Source of the DNA: Nostoc sp. JL33
GTDB taxonomy: Bacteria; Cyanobacteriota; Cyanobacteriia; Cyanobacteriales; Nostocaceae
Length of the DNA: 43,426 bases
Direction of reading: 5' to 3'
Assembly (NCBI RefSeq): GCF_017114985.1
Contig: NZ_JABXKP010000102.1
Span: 1-43,426 of the forward strand
Made by a program: the position numbers and the translations under genes. Positions 26,756 through 35,193 of the stretch are shown here, piece after piece (position 1 is the first letter of the stretch; every line of letters starts with the position of its first letter). Below the pieces are notes generated by a model. The model was not told where the DNA came from. It did not search any database and saw only the letters and a program-made list of their open reading frames with translations.

Positions 26756-27111
26756 GTAGGGGCACAGAGCATTGCTCATGCGTGTCAAATTACGCCCGCC
26801 CAGAAATAAATTTCTTTGGCTTTTAGCCAAAGTCTACTGAAGTAAGTAAGTCGGTGAGAATAAATTAAACTAGATTAAGTAATGTAAAAAATATTGAGAT
26901 TAGTTCGTAGTGAGGACTTTAGTCCTCAAATGATGGCTGAAGCCCTCACTACAAACCTTGAATTATTCACACCGCTCTACTTAGACTAAAGATTTTTCAG
27001 ATTATTTAGTCATCTTTAGATGACTTGAGCTATTAGCAAGGAACTTCAGTTCCTTGTGGGACATGGGTTTTACGTTAAGTTGACACGCATGAGCTTTTTC
27101 TGTGCCCCTAC
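26756..27111. mobile_element. 356-bp miniature element with 37-bp terminal inverted repeats
   Basis: The left end GTAGGGGCACAGAGCATTGC (26756) continues as TCATGCGTGTCAA; the right end carries the mirror, TTGACACGCATGAGC ... CTGTGCCCCTAC (27111). Only a few positions differ over about 37 bases. Internally it holds nested palindromes, including GTAGTGAGG / CCTCACTAC at 26907-26952. It has no ORF of note. A single similar end lies at 8490-8519. Confidence 0.75.
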
Positions 27112-27176
27112 CGCGTGGTCTATTTAAAACGAAAATTACTGTAAGTCAAAAAATACACCTAAACTAATAGGTCTTA

Positions 27177-27293
27177 GACGTAGCACTGCAAAGAATGTAG
27201 AGACGTAGCACTGCAAAGAATGTAGAGACGTAGCAGTGCTACGTCTCTACAAGGGTTTTGGGTAACGCATATTTAATTTCACTCCTATGTCTA
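27177..27293. repeat. Repeat cluster related to the 6807 element
   Basis: Two direct copies of a 25-base unit (GACGTAGCACTGCAAAGAATG...) run into the palindrome GACGTAGCAGTGCTACGTC and then GGGTAACGCATATTTAATTTCACTCCTATGTCTA. The last part matches 6829-6901, and its end CACTCCTATGTCTA is the mirror of the left end of that element. The remaining 26306-26755 and 27112-27176 show no genes. Confidence 0.6.
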
Positions 27294-27350
27294 TTGTAAA
27301 GGCAAGTTAATAGCTGCGATAAATCTACAATACTGGCAATTTCATCGAGT

Positions 27351-28553
27351 CTAGCCCAAGAGTGAAGCGCCCCATCCAATTAAAGCGCCACCAAAGACTA
27401 GCCATGCAGCATTGATGCGAAAGTGAATAGCAAAAATGGCTGAGACGATCGCGATCGCAAAGCCAAGAAAATCTACAAATGGGGATTGTGGTAATGTTAA
27501 AGTTGCTGCCCCCAGTTGCAGAGTAGTAACAACCATTAGTGCTACAGCGCTAACATTCACAGCATCCAAAAATGCTCTAGTCCAAGAAGAAGCCCGTAAG
27601 CGTGGGATTAGGGGATTCAAGGCAGCAACGAAAACAAAAGAAGGGAGAAAAATTCCGATTGTGGCAACAATTGCCCCAGGTATGCCGGCAATGATATAAC
27701 CAATAAAGGTAGCAGTGGAAAGTACTGGCCCAGGCGTAAATTGACCAATTGCGATCGCATCTAATAACTGTTGTTGTGTCAGCCAGCCGTATTCTTCAAC
27801 TAATCCTCCTTGGAGAAAAGCCACCAAAACGTAGCCACCACCAAACAAGACACTACCGACTTTGAGAAAAAACCAGCCCAACTGCCATAAAGAAACGTTG
27901 GTTGCTGTAGATGCAGATGCAGCAAAAGCCGCTGATGCTTTCAAAGTCGCACCTGTACTGAGACTAGCAATTAGAAAGTTGGCTTTATCTCCTGGTTTGT
28001 CGTTTTTCTCACCAGAATGTAACCAAACCATACCCAGCAATCCCCCAATTAATAGGGCAATTACTTCATTTAATTTGAATAATAATGTCAATAATGCCAC
28101 AGCCAAAGCAATCACTAGTAATTGGCGAGTTTTCACAGCCTTTTTTGCCAAGCCCCAGAGGGCATTGATAATGATTGCTAAAACAGCTGGTTTAATGCCA
28201 TAAAGTAAGGGAGCGACTTGGGGTAGAGTGCCATAGGTAACATAAACCCAAGCAAACCCACCAGTAATTAGAACCGCAGGTAAGATAAAACAGACACCTG
28301 ACACAATCAGCCCCAGCCATCCTGCATAGATGTATCCGATATGGATAGCCATTTCTGTGGAATTTGGCCCAGGAATTAGGTTAGTTGCTCCCAGCAAATC
28401 TAGAAAATGCTCCCTTGTTAACCACTGACGCCGCTTAACTACTTCATCTTCAATCATGGCGATATGGGCAACCGGGCCCCCAAAGCCGATAACGCCGAGT
28501 TTAAAAAACAGGTTAGCGAGTTCGCCCAAACGACTTGGTGCTGAGTTAGTCAC
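27351..28553 (-). CDS. chrA: Chromate transporter (CHR family, two-domain)
   Basis: 400 residues, about ten to twelve membrane helices in two homologous halves. Each half carries the CHR signature: FFKLGVIGFGGPVAHIAMIEDEVV ... GATNLIPGPNSTEMAIHIGY in the first, FLKVGSVLFGGGYVLVAFLQGGLV ... AIGQFTPGPVLSTATFIGYI in the second. Long CHR proteins expel chromate with protons and give chromate resistance; in cyanobacteria they may also relate to sulfate metabolism. No regulator (chrB) or other resistance gene is adjacent. The start MTNSAPSRLGELANLF fits family length. Confidence 0.93.
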   Translation of the reverse strand: MTNSAPSRLGELANLFFKLGVIGFGGPVAHIAMIEDEVVKRRQWLTREHFLDLLGATNLIPGPNSTEMAIHIGYIYAGWLGLIVSGVCFILPAVLITGGFAWVYVTYGTLPQVAPLLYGIKPAVLAIIINALWGLAKKAVKTRQLLVIALAVALLTLLFKLNEVIALLIGGLLGMVWLHSGEKNDKPGDKANFLIASLSTGATLKASAAFAASASTATNVSLWQLGWFFLKVGSVLFGGGYVLVAFLQGGLVEEYGWLTQQQLLDAIAIGQFTPGPVLSTATFIGYIIAGIPGAIVATIGIFLPSFVFVAALNPLIPRLRASSWTRAFLDAVNVSAVALMVVTTLQLGAATLTLPQSPFVDFLGFAIAIVSAIFAIHFRINAAWLVFGGALIGWGASLLG

Positions 28554-28750
28554 GTTGCTTCTCTACAAATTCAAAATTCACAGATTAATTCCCCATAAAT
28601 AAATTTAGTAAGCTGTAGAGTGTGTTACGGCTTCGGTAAAGCACCATTTCAAGGCTTTTAGTGTCGTACTCTCGGCGGGGCTTCATTCTACAAGAAAATC
28701 TTGCTTAACGGGCGTGAAGTTTAGATGGTTTTAATCAAGTTTCTGACAAT

Positions 28751-28971
28751 TTAGTATAACTCTTGGGCTTCTGAAGGCTTTAACGGGACGTTGGCATATT
28801 GCATCCAGCCGCCTGGGCTTGCTGCTGTTCGTCACCTAAAAAACCTGCTTCATCGGGAAAACGCAGGTTCAGCACCGACTTAAACCCCTCTTGGGCTGCC
28901 TGTTTTAACTCCTCAGAAGTTAGTTGTCCAGAGGCGCTCAAGTCGTCACTAACTTTTTTAGTATTGCTCAT
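28751..28971 (-). pseudogene. Frameshifted N-terminal fragment of a BLH/DUF442 phosphatase-like protein
   Basis: The reading frame MSNTKKVSDDLSASGQLT ... FKSVLNLRFPDEAGFLGDEQQ matches the start of the tyrosine-phosphatase-like domain called beta-lactamase-hydrolase-like (DUF442). After QAQAAG (near 28806) the frame goes to CNMPTSR and stops. Shifting one base restores YANVPLKPSEAQELY, which is the expected continuation, until a TAA at 28751-28753. A one-base deletion and an early stop therefore leave only about 70 codons; the catalytic Cys-x5-Arg loop is missing. ATG at 28971. Confidence 0.7.
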
Positions 28972-29074
28972 AATGTTTAACTACACTATTTGGATATACT
29001 TAATGTAGTATATTAATAATTGAGATAATTTCCTATTAATTGTTATATATAGAGGAAATTAACTCAATCTTCTT

Positions 29075-29806
29075 ATGCAGCAAGTATCAAGCGATAGTGT
29101 AGAGTTACCAATTCATGTCTGTGCTAAAACAATTGCTCGCCGTTTAAGTTTCATAGTTATGTGCCTCACTTTAGCAGGTATTTTGAGTGGCTATTTCTGG
29201 TTCTCGGAGTTTCCCTTTCCAGCTACAAAATGGTTTTACGAGCTATTTAGCCTAGATGGAGAATTGAATATTCCTGCCTGGTATTCTGCATTCTCTCTAT
29301 TATTTTGTTCAGGATTACTTAAAGCAATTACCGCTATTAAGGCGAAAGACCGCCATTTTTCTTACTGGAAAGTCCTATCTTTTATATTTTTATATTTGAG
29401 TTTGGATGAAGCATTTAGTTTTCACGAGATTTTGATCATTCCATCAGTGCGAGAATCGCTTCATCTCAATCCGATCTTTTTCCAAACCTGGGTTATCCCT
29501 GGTGCTGTTTTTATGGGACTTTTTGCATTTAAATATCTAAAATTTTGGCTCGATCTCCCTTACAAAACTCGGTATTTATTTCTGATTGCCACAGTTGTTT
29601 ATGTGAGTGGAACATTAGGTATGGAAATGGTGGGTGGACTTTTGAGAGTAGATTTTGGGCGACGCAGCCTAATAACCTTAACTGGCATAGTTGTTGAAGA
29701 GTTTTTGGAAATGATCGGAATTGTGATTTTTACTTATGCGCTGCTAGCTTACCTAAGTAGCTTGAGAGAAAGCTTTCAGCTTAAAATCTATATATCTGAA
29801 AACTAA
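29075..29806 (+). CDS. Multi-pass membrane protein of unknown function
   Basis: 243 residues with about six hydrophobic segments (about 26-45, 68-85, 102-118, 135-152, 166-185, 210-230). Polar motifs lie in or next to membrane helices: LSLDEAFSFHE (Asp, Glu, His, Glu), GMEMVGG and VVEEFLEMIGI. Such acidic and histidine residues in three helices could hold a metal, somewhat as in membrane hydrolases of the ceramidase type, but I cannot place the family. The start at 29075 lacks a clear Shine-Dalgarno; upstream is AT-rich. No linked genes. Confidence 0.65.
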   Translation: MQQVSSDSVELPIHVCAKTIARRLSFIVMCLTLAGILSGYFWFSEFPFPATKWFYELFSLDGELNIPAWYSAFSLLFCSGLLKAITAIKAKDRHFSYWKVLSFIFLYLSLDEAFSFHEILIIPSVRESLHLNPIFFQTWVIPGAVFMGLFAFKYLKFWLDLPYKTRYLFLIATVVYVSGTLGMEMVGGLLRVDFGRRSLITLTGIVVEEFLEMIGIVIFTYALLAYLSSLRESFQLKIYISEN

Positions 29807-30221
29807 TATTAAGTTCGGATAATCATATGTTGTCCGGCAAATCAACCAATGAAGCGATTTTGACTTGAGTAGACTGCAAGAAAATACTTAACCCCCTACC
29901 CCTTTCGCTACTAGGGAAGGGGGAAATTCAAAGTCTCTCTCCTTTGAGACTACCGTGTATAGACATCTGAAGAAACTTTCACTCCCTACTCCCCGTCTAA
30001 GTTGCAGTATAAATACCTGGAAAATACTGTAAGTCCCTTGTTAAGCCCTTGTCTGATTCATTGAAATCATAGCTGGATTTGTGCCTTATGACACTAGTTT
30101 TAAAATATATTTTTAATTAAAATATACACTAATTCTGGAGCTTGACTTTTATAATGTGTATTTACACTTAGGTGAAAATCAAGTTTAGAACTCTTAATAA
30201 AAAATTACAGACAGCAAATTA
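29807..30221. repeat. Gene-free stretch with Nostoc-type repeats
   Basis: No gene is visible. It contains CCCCCTACCCC / GGGAAGGGGG (29890-29925), an imperfect hairpin, and CTCCCTACTCCCCGTCTA with AAATACCTGGAAAATACTGTAA (29982-30032), which is nearly repeated at 32990-33037. Confidence 0.45.
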
Positions 30222-30476
30222 ATGACAGACCCTAACTCACAAGACAAAAACAACTTTCTTTACCCTCGTAGTCGATATTATGGGAAATTCCAGCCAGAGA
30301 ACTTAGTGTTTAACGCCAACCTCCAAGAATTTACCCAAAAAATTAGTTACATTACTTGTCTAGAAACGGCGGGAAAACTGTCTCAGGAAGAAGCTTACCA
30401 GCAAATTAGGGCAGTTTGGAAAAAGTTGAAACATAGTAAAAAGGAACTAGCTATTGGCGTAAATAAAGAAATTTAA
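30222..30476 (+). CDS. Conserved small cyanobacterial protein (possibly DUF7219)
   Basis: 84 residues, soluble. DKNNFLYPRSRYYGKFQPENLVFNANLQEFTQKISYI, then CLETAGKLSQEEAYQQI and a basic end (WKKLKHSKKEL). I remember near-identical small proteins across filamentous cyanobacteria, without a known role; the family number is from memory. The ATG follows AGACAGCAAATTA without a clear ribosome site. Not in an operon. Confidence 0.7.
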   Translation: MTDPNSQDKNNFLYPRSRYYGKFQPENLVFNANLQEFTQKISYITCLETAGKLSQEEAYQQIRAVWKKLKHSKKELAIGVNKEI

Positions 30477-30549
30477 GCTTTTAAGGCGATGTGTGACTTA
30501 TTTAGGGGTATGAACACTGAGATGAAGCGCGTTTGATCAAGTCGAGTTA

Positions 30550-30791
30550 AATCAGCAAAAAGACATATTGCTTTCTGGGTTTGCTTGATTGCTTTCTCAT
30601 TTGGGTAGATTTAGCAAGCAAAAAGGCATATTGCCTATTCAAAATGCTTGATTGCTTTCTCATTTGGGTAGATTTAGCAAGCAAAAAGGCATATTGCTTA
30701 TTCAAAATGCTTGATTGCTTTCTCATTTGCGTAGATTCAGCAAGCAAAAAGGCATATTGCTTATTCAAAATGCTTGATTGCTTTCTCGTTT
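30550..30791. repeat. 63-bp tandem repeat, about 3.8 copies
   Basis: Units begin at 30582, 30645, 30708 and 30771 (the last truncated), and a partial degenerate unit precedes them from about 30550. Each starts TGCTTGATTGCTTTCTCATT and contains GCAAGCAAAAAGGCATATTG. Because 63 is divisible by three, long repetitive ORFs open on both strands; I see no reason to call them genes. The copies differ by only a few bases, so the repeat is young. Confidence 0.9.
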
Positions 30792-30872
30792 CAATTCAAT
30801 ATACATTGCTGCGATCGCATTCCAAATGTAATACTGGAATTCCCTAGCTCACAACAGAAAATCGAATTCCTG

Positions 30873-31496
30873 TTAGAGACCATTCGCCTTTGGAGAAAAA
30901 CTTTTCGATTTGCGGAAATTATCATGCAGAGATTGGATCTCAGATGTGGTGAGGTCACGCCATTGACCCAATTGTAGGTCATCTAATTGTAGGTGGGCTA
31001 TGCTGACCCTAACCAGTCGCAAAGTCGGAAACCCTACAGCCGCAGTCATGCGCCGTACTTGGCGGTTTTTTCCTTCTGTCAAGGTCATTTCCAGCCAAGC
31101 TGTCGGTACATTTTTGCGAAATCTAATCGGCGGGGTGCGTTCAGGTAGCTGTGGCTCTGTTGCTAAGAGCCTAACTTCTGCTGGTTGAGTGCGGTAATCT
31201 TGAATTTCCACACCTGTTTGCAACCTTTTTATCGCATCTGCATCTGGAATTCGCTCTACCTGTACCCAGTAAGTACGTTTATGACCAAAACGCGGATGAG
31301 CAAGACGATTTTGCAATTGCCCATCGTTCGTTAACAGCAGCAACCCTTCACTATCCCAGTCTAAGCGTCCCACAGGATACACATCAGGTACATCAATATA
31401 ATCTTTCAGGGTGCTATGTGTGGGAGCATCTTTTGTAAACTGGCTGAGAACGCCATAGGGTTTGTAAAAAATAATATATCGGTAATGATTTGTCAT
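30873..31496 (-). CDS. rluE: 23S rRNA pseudouridine synthase, RluE-like (RsuA/RluB/E/F family)
   Basis: From ATG at 31496, 207 residues. YIIFYKPYGVLSQF opens the catalytic domain; PVGRLDWDSEGLLLLTNDG holds the catalytic Asp after GRL; EGKNRQVRRMTAAVGFPTLRLVR is the conserved C-terminal RNA-site motif. PTAWLEMTLTEGKNRQ and the lack of an S4 domain are as in RluE, which modifies U2457 of E. coli 23S rRNA. The longer start at 31517 would add seven residues encoded entirely by a heptamer repeat and is unlikely. Downstream end lies close to the 63-bp repeat region. Confidence 0.88.
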   Translation of the reverse strand: MTNHYRYIIFYKPYGVLSQFTKDAPTHSTLKDYIDVPDVYPVGRLDWDSEGLLLLTNDGQLQNRLAHPRFGHKRTYWVQVERIPDADAIKRLQTGVEIQDYRTQPAEVRLLATEPQLPERTPPIRFRKNVPTAWLEMTLTEGKNRQVRRMTAAVGFPTLRLVRVSIAHLQLDDLQLGQWRDLTTSEIQSLHDNFRKSKSFSPKANGL

Positions 31497-31535
31497 TGGG
31501 CATTGGGCATTTGTCATTTGTGATTGGGCATTGTT
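31491..31535. repeat. Heptamer short tandem repeat (STRR type)
   Basis: Seven-base units ATTGGGC and ATTTGTC alternate with small variations from 31494 to 31529. Heptamer repeats of this sort are characteristic of heterocyst-forming cyanobacteria. They cover the start region of the rluE gene, hence could affect its translation. Confidence 0.75.
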
Positions 31536-31603
31536 ATTCTCCTACTTCTCGCTTCTCCCCATAGGGGCTGACGAGTGCTTGCTGGGCAAAATTATGCAAG
31601 GAT

Positions 31604-31734
31604 TTAAGGGACTGACAAATAAAAAAATATCCAATTATTTATTGTGGGGTGGGCATCTTGCCCGCCTTTGGTTATTGGGCGGGCAAGATGCCCACCCCAC
31701 AAGATTGAATAATTTATTTCTTGGAAATCCCTAA
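31604..31734. repeat. Miniature element with GC-rich palindromic core, copy 2
   Basis: TTAAGGGACTGACAAATAAA at the left and TTATTTCTTGGAAATCCCTAA at the right flank the palindromic core TTGTGGGGTGGGCATCTTGC ... GATGCCCACCCCACAAG. It shares the core and arms with copy 1 at 15896-16024. The 67-codon ORF reading through it is an artefact. Confidence 0.75.
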
Positions 31735-31813
31735 GCATCATATAGGATTGAATGCCTAGTCAACTGCTAATTCCTAACTTATCAAAACCTGTTTTTTCCA
31801 TACCCCATGCCCT

Positions 31814-32899
31814 ATGAGTAACTACTTTCGCTCCAATGTTAATGCAATGGCTAGCTACATTCCCGGTGAGCAGCCCCAACGCGGTACACAGATCATTAAA
31901 CTCAACAGCAACGAAAACCCCTATCCACCTTCCCCTGCGGCATTAGCTGTCCTACAAAATATCGATGGCGAGTGGTTGCGAAGGTATCCAGAACCTTTCG
32001 GGGGAGAGTTCCGGGAAGCCGCAAGTAAAGTTTTAGGAGTTCCTAGCGATTGGATCATTGTCGGAAATGGCAGTGACGAATTGTTGAGTGTGGTGATTCG
32101 AGCCTGTGCAGAACCGGGGAAAAAGGTAGTTTATCCGATACCAACTTACGTGCTATATCGCACATTAACAGAAATGCAAGCTGCGGAAATTATTGAGATT
32201 CCTTACAGCGAGGACTACATTTTACCTTTGGAAGAACTGGTTGCTGCTAATGGATGTGTGACATTCATTGCCTCGCCTAATAGTCCATCGGGGCATGTGG
32301 TAGCAACAAATGATCTGCGAAAATTAGCCGGCCAGCTATCTGGAGTTTTAGTGATCGATGAAGCATATGTAGATTTTACCGAAGAGAATGCATTGGCTTT
32401 GGTAAAGGAATACGAAAACGTCATCGTAATTCGCACACTTTCTAAAGGGTACTCGTTGGCGGGATTGCGCCTGGGATTTGCGGTGGCGAATCCCAAGTTG
32501 TTGCAGGGATTGTTTAAAGTGAAAGATAGCTATAACATTGATGCGATCGCTTGTGCAATTGGCTCTGCTGCTATTACCGATCAAGCTTATAAAAATGCTT
32601 GTGTGGCAAAGATTAAGGCATCACGGACTAAGTTAGCAACAGACTTAAAACAATTAGGTTTTCATATTTGGGATTCTCAAGCTAACTTTTTGTTAGCACA
32701 ACCAAGAGAAGTAAAGGCAGAATATCTCTATCAAAAGCTGAAGGAACGCGGAATTTTAATCCGCTACTTCAAGCAGCCTGGATTAGATGATAAATTACGC
32801 ATTACTGTTGGTACTAATGAACAAAATCAGGCTTTAGTGAAGGCGTTGATTTATTTGTTAGATACTAAAGACAAAAGAGATGGGGGAGAGAGGATCTAA
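31814..32899 (+). CDS. hisC: Histidinol-phosphate aminotransferase
   Basis: 361 residues. LNSNENPYPPSP near the N-terminus, GNGSDELL (84-91), SPNSPSGH with N156, IDEAYVDF with D182, and RTLSKGYSLAGLRLGF with the PLP-binding lysine K211 make a standard HisC-type class I/II aminotransferase; a C-terminal arginine in DDKLRITVGT binds substrate carboxylate or phosphate. It converts imidazole-acetol phosphate to histidinol phosphate. Cyanobacteria often carry two hisC-like genes, and this one could also act on aromatic acids. No other his genes are adjacent. No clear Shine-Dalgarno. Confidence 0.92.
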   Translation: MSNYFRSNVNAMASYIPGEQPQRGTQIIKLNSNENPYPPSPAALAVLQNIDGEWLRRYPEPFGGEFREAASKVLGVPSDWIIVGNGSDELLSVVIRACAEPGKKVVYPIPTYVLYRTLTEMQAAEIIEIPYSEDYILPLEELVAANGCVTFIASPNSPSGHVVATNDLRKLAGQLSGVLVIDEAYVDFTEENALALVKEYENVIVIRTLSKGYSLAGLRLGFAVANPKLLQGLFKVKDSYNIDAIACAIGSAAITDQAYKNACVAKIKASRTKLATDLKQLGFHIWDSQANFLLAQPREVKAEYLYQKLKERGILIRYFKQPGLDDKLRITVGTNEQNQALVKALIYLLDTKDKRDGGERI

Positions 32900-33076
32900 A
32901 ACCTCGGCTACGCCTTTAATTTTGATTTCTCTGCTTCTGAGAAATTGCTTGCTTATAGCGCTTTTGAAGTAATTGAACTATACTACTCTCTACTCCCCGT
33001 CTGGTCGTGGTCTAAATACCTGAAAATTGCTGTAATATAAGGACTAAAGTCCTTACTACAAACTTGTTTACCGCAA

Positions 33077-33892
33077 TTAAGCCCAGTTAGTTACTACCAC
33101 AATCTTGAACCTACTTTCACCAGACAAATCGTAGTCTAAAGAGCCGTAGTGTTGCAAAGCCCAGTCTTGCAAATCTTGAATTGCACGGGCAAAGATATCA
33201 TCCGGGATGTGCCAAGTATGGCGATAAATCTTGTTTTTATAAGATTCAATCAATTTGCTCACAGTTAGTTTAGATTGCCATTTTGCTGCAACAACTGTTT
33301 CTAAATTTGCTCCTTGTTCGCGCAACTCTGTTAAAACCTCTTCTTCTGTTGCACCATAGCGAGGTAAAGGGTAATCATAGTCAGCAATGATATCCTGCCA
33401 ACGTTGCTGAAAATCAAACCTACCCTGATTGACATCTTCATTAACTTTGCTGAAATTCATATTACCGTGAGTGTAGAGGTAAATTCCTCCTGGTTTAAGG
33501 ACTCGACGAATTTCTGCTAGTGCTTGCTTCCAAGCAGAAACCAGATGAAACACATGAACTGTCAACGCCACATCAAAAGAATTGTCAGCAAATGGTAGAG
33601 AAGTTGCATCTCCCTTAATTGCTGTAAGTTGATGAGATACACCCTCTAGCTTTTGGTGCAGTTCAGCTAACATTTTTTCTGAGATATCTACACCAGTGTA
33701 AGAATAACCTCTTTTTGCGATCGGGACAGCAATTCTACCAGTGCCGATACCTGTTTCATAGAATTTGGTTTCTGTTGTTGCTGAAACTAGATTGAGGATA
33801 AAATCTGTGATTTGCTCGGAAATCTCAGGCGGTAGTCCCCGTGTTGCATCGTAGATATCAGAAACGCGATCAAATGAAATTGTTACAGTCAT
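33077..33892 (-). CDS. Class I SAM-dependent methyltransferase
   Basis: From the ATG at 33892, 271 residues; the longer form needs a TTG at 33931. Motif I is YETGIGTGRIAVPIAKRG, motif II GVDISEKML, then GDATSLPFADNSFDVALTVHVFH and LKPGGIYLY, the usual UbiE/Coq5-like methyltransferase order. The C-terminal 110 residues probably form the substrate cap. The substrate is unknown. It runs 53 bases after the Nudix gene on the same strand and could be co-transcribed with it. Confidence 0.87.
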   Translation of the reverse strand: MTVTISFDRVSDIYDATRGLPPEISEQITDFILNLVSATTETKFYETGIGTGRIAVPIAKRGYSYTGVDISEKMLAELHQKLEGVSHQLTAIKGDATSLPFADNSFDVALTVHVFHLVSAWKQALAEIRRVLKPGGIYLYTHGNMNFSKVNEDVNQGRFDFQQRWQDIIADYDYPLPRYGATEEEVLTELREQGANLETVVAAKWQSKLTVSKLIESYKNKIYRHTWHIPDDIFARAIQDLQDWALQHYGSLDYDLSGESRFKIVVVTNWA

Positions 33893-33945
33893 ATATCTTT
33901 TATCGTTTAGTGAGGTTATTGACAAAGGCAACTATAGCCAGATGA

Positions 33946-34509
33946 CTAAGAAAATTGCACTTTCCCAAGCTTTTTTAGAGCAAACAATAATGAACTAATA
34001 TGTAATGTTTGCAGCAATATACCATTATCAATACCTTCAATTACCTTTTCTAGGGGTAATAAAACTACATCAATTTGTTCGGTAGCGTCTAACTTTAAAT
34101 CAGATACAAGTTCTACATCTGTTGCTAAAAAACAATGGGTTAAATTGTTATGATTAGCTGGGTTTGGTGATAATATACCAGTTTGAATAAAATTACTGCT
34201 AGTGTAACCAGTCTCTTCCAATAATTCGCGTTTTGCAGCTTCCAGTGGTAAAACATCTTTAATCTCTACAGCACCACTGGGCAATTCTAGAATTGTTTTT
34301 CTCAGACCGTGGCGATATTGTTTTACTAAAATAACTTCCTGATTTTTGGTTAAAGCTACAACATTTATCCATGTTGGATATTCAAGAACATAATAAGGGT
34401 CAACTATTGTTCCATTAGGCATTTGGCAAGTATCAGACCGTACTGAAATCCATTTGTCTTTTACTATATGTCTAGATTTTAAAACAATCCAATCAAATGG
34501 ATTTTCCAT
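33946..34509 (-). CDS. Nudix hydrolase, ADP-ribose pyrophosphatase type
   Basis: 187 residues. VILVKQYRHGLRKTILELPSGAVE precedes the Nudix helix with REL-LEETGY; the layout (QYR ... E(L/F)P(A/S)G) is that of ADP-ribose or sugar-nucleotide pyrophosphatases. The first glutamate of the standard box (G-x5-E-x7-RE) is not in place because the loop IKDVLPLEAAK differs, but the metal-binding RELLEE core is intact. It would hydrolyse a nucleoside diphosphate derivative. Likely in an operon with the methyltransferase downstream. Confidence 0.87.
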   Translation of the reverse strand: MENPFDWIVLKSRHIVKDKWISVRSDTCQMPNGTIVDPYYVLEYPTWINVVALTKNQEVILVKQYRHGLRKTILELPSGAVEIKDVLPLEAAKRELLEETGYTSSNFIQTGILSPNPANHNNLTHCFLATDVELVSDLKLDATEQIDVVLLPLEKVIEGIDNGILLQTLHISSLLFALKKLGKVQFS

Positions 34510-34573
34510 ATTTAAACCTCTATTTAGTCTTTGTTACAGCAATTATTTTTAATGATTTGAAATCGGATAAAGC

Positions 34574-34669
34574 TAGTACCGCAGGGCGGAAGTCAAAAGT
34601 CAAAAGTATTATGGAATAAGCTATGAGAGGGATTTGAAATGGTTGCTCTATTTACGCCGTGGCGTACTA
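34574..34669. repeat. Miniature inverted-repeat element, copy B
   Basis: Begins TAGTACCGCAGGGCGG and ends CGCCGTGGCGTACTA as imperfect inverted repeats; bases 34601-34669 are identical to 291-359. It lies in the promoter region of the Nudix gene. Nothing else in 34510-34738. Confidence 0.8.
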
Positions 34670-34738
34670 ATACTATCGCCACTCAGTATTTTTCTGGGAG
34701 CTAATCTCTAACTAGAATGCTAGTCATAGTTTTGAAAC

Positions 34739-35137
34739 TCAGACTGGCAATAATGAAACATGGGCTGAAACCACCTTCCATCCTTCGGTAAACCTGTACC
34801 AAGTCTGGCTTTGTCGCCCGAAACGTTCTACACCATTAATATTACGGCGAAATTCTAAAGTCACGGTTGCTGCATCTTTATCGAAGGTGACAACCTTGAG
34901 ATTCAGGATTTCTCGCTCTATTTTTGGGTTTGGACGATTCTGACGAAAGTTACGAACCTCCTCGCTGCCATAGAGGTTTTCTGTGATGCCAAACCGCACT
35001 ACTTCGGGCGCATTCCAAAACAAGCTATCCATCACTTCCAAATTGTTATTACAAAGAGCTTCTTCATACTTGAGGTACAAATCAGTTACTTCAGCTACAA
35101 CAGCAGGGTCATTTATAGTAGTCATTGTTGTTACCAA
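34739..35137 (-). CDS. AtzH/HpxZ-like NTF2-fold protein (DUF3225)
   Basis: 132 residues. DLYLKYEEALCNNNLEVMDSLFWNAPEVVRFGITENLYG and GRQSQTWYRFTEGWKVVSAHVSLLP are typical of the SnoaL/NTF2-like DUF3225 family, whose members include HpxZ of oxalurate catabolism and AtzH, both linked to amidase-type ureide pathways. No hpx or atz partner occurs here, so function is open. The start is the ATG at 35137 or 35125. It follows the MFS gene by about 56 bases on the same strand and may belong to the TauE-MFS transcript. Confidence 0.8.
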   Translation of the reverse strand: MVTTMTTINDPAVVAEVTDLYLKYEEALCNNNLEVMDSLFWNAPEVVRFGITENLYGSEEVRNFRQNRPNPKIEREILNLKVVTFDKDAATVTLEFRRNINGVERFGRQSQTWYRFTEGWKVVSAHVSLLPV

Positions 35138-35193
35138 TTTTTGATGTTATGGCTGATTATGCACTCTTTTAAATCGTCAGAGCTATTTTTCTT

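Noticed and set aside
30547..30847. Repetitive ORFs on both strands (LDCFLIWVDLASKKAYCLFK and its mirror)
   Set aside because: They result from a 63-bp tandem repeat whose length is a multiple of three; no start signals or family support.
31531..31734. 67-codon plus-strand ORF
   Set aside because: Lies wholly inside the heptamer repeat and the miniature element.
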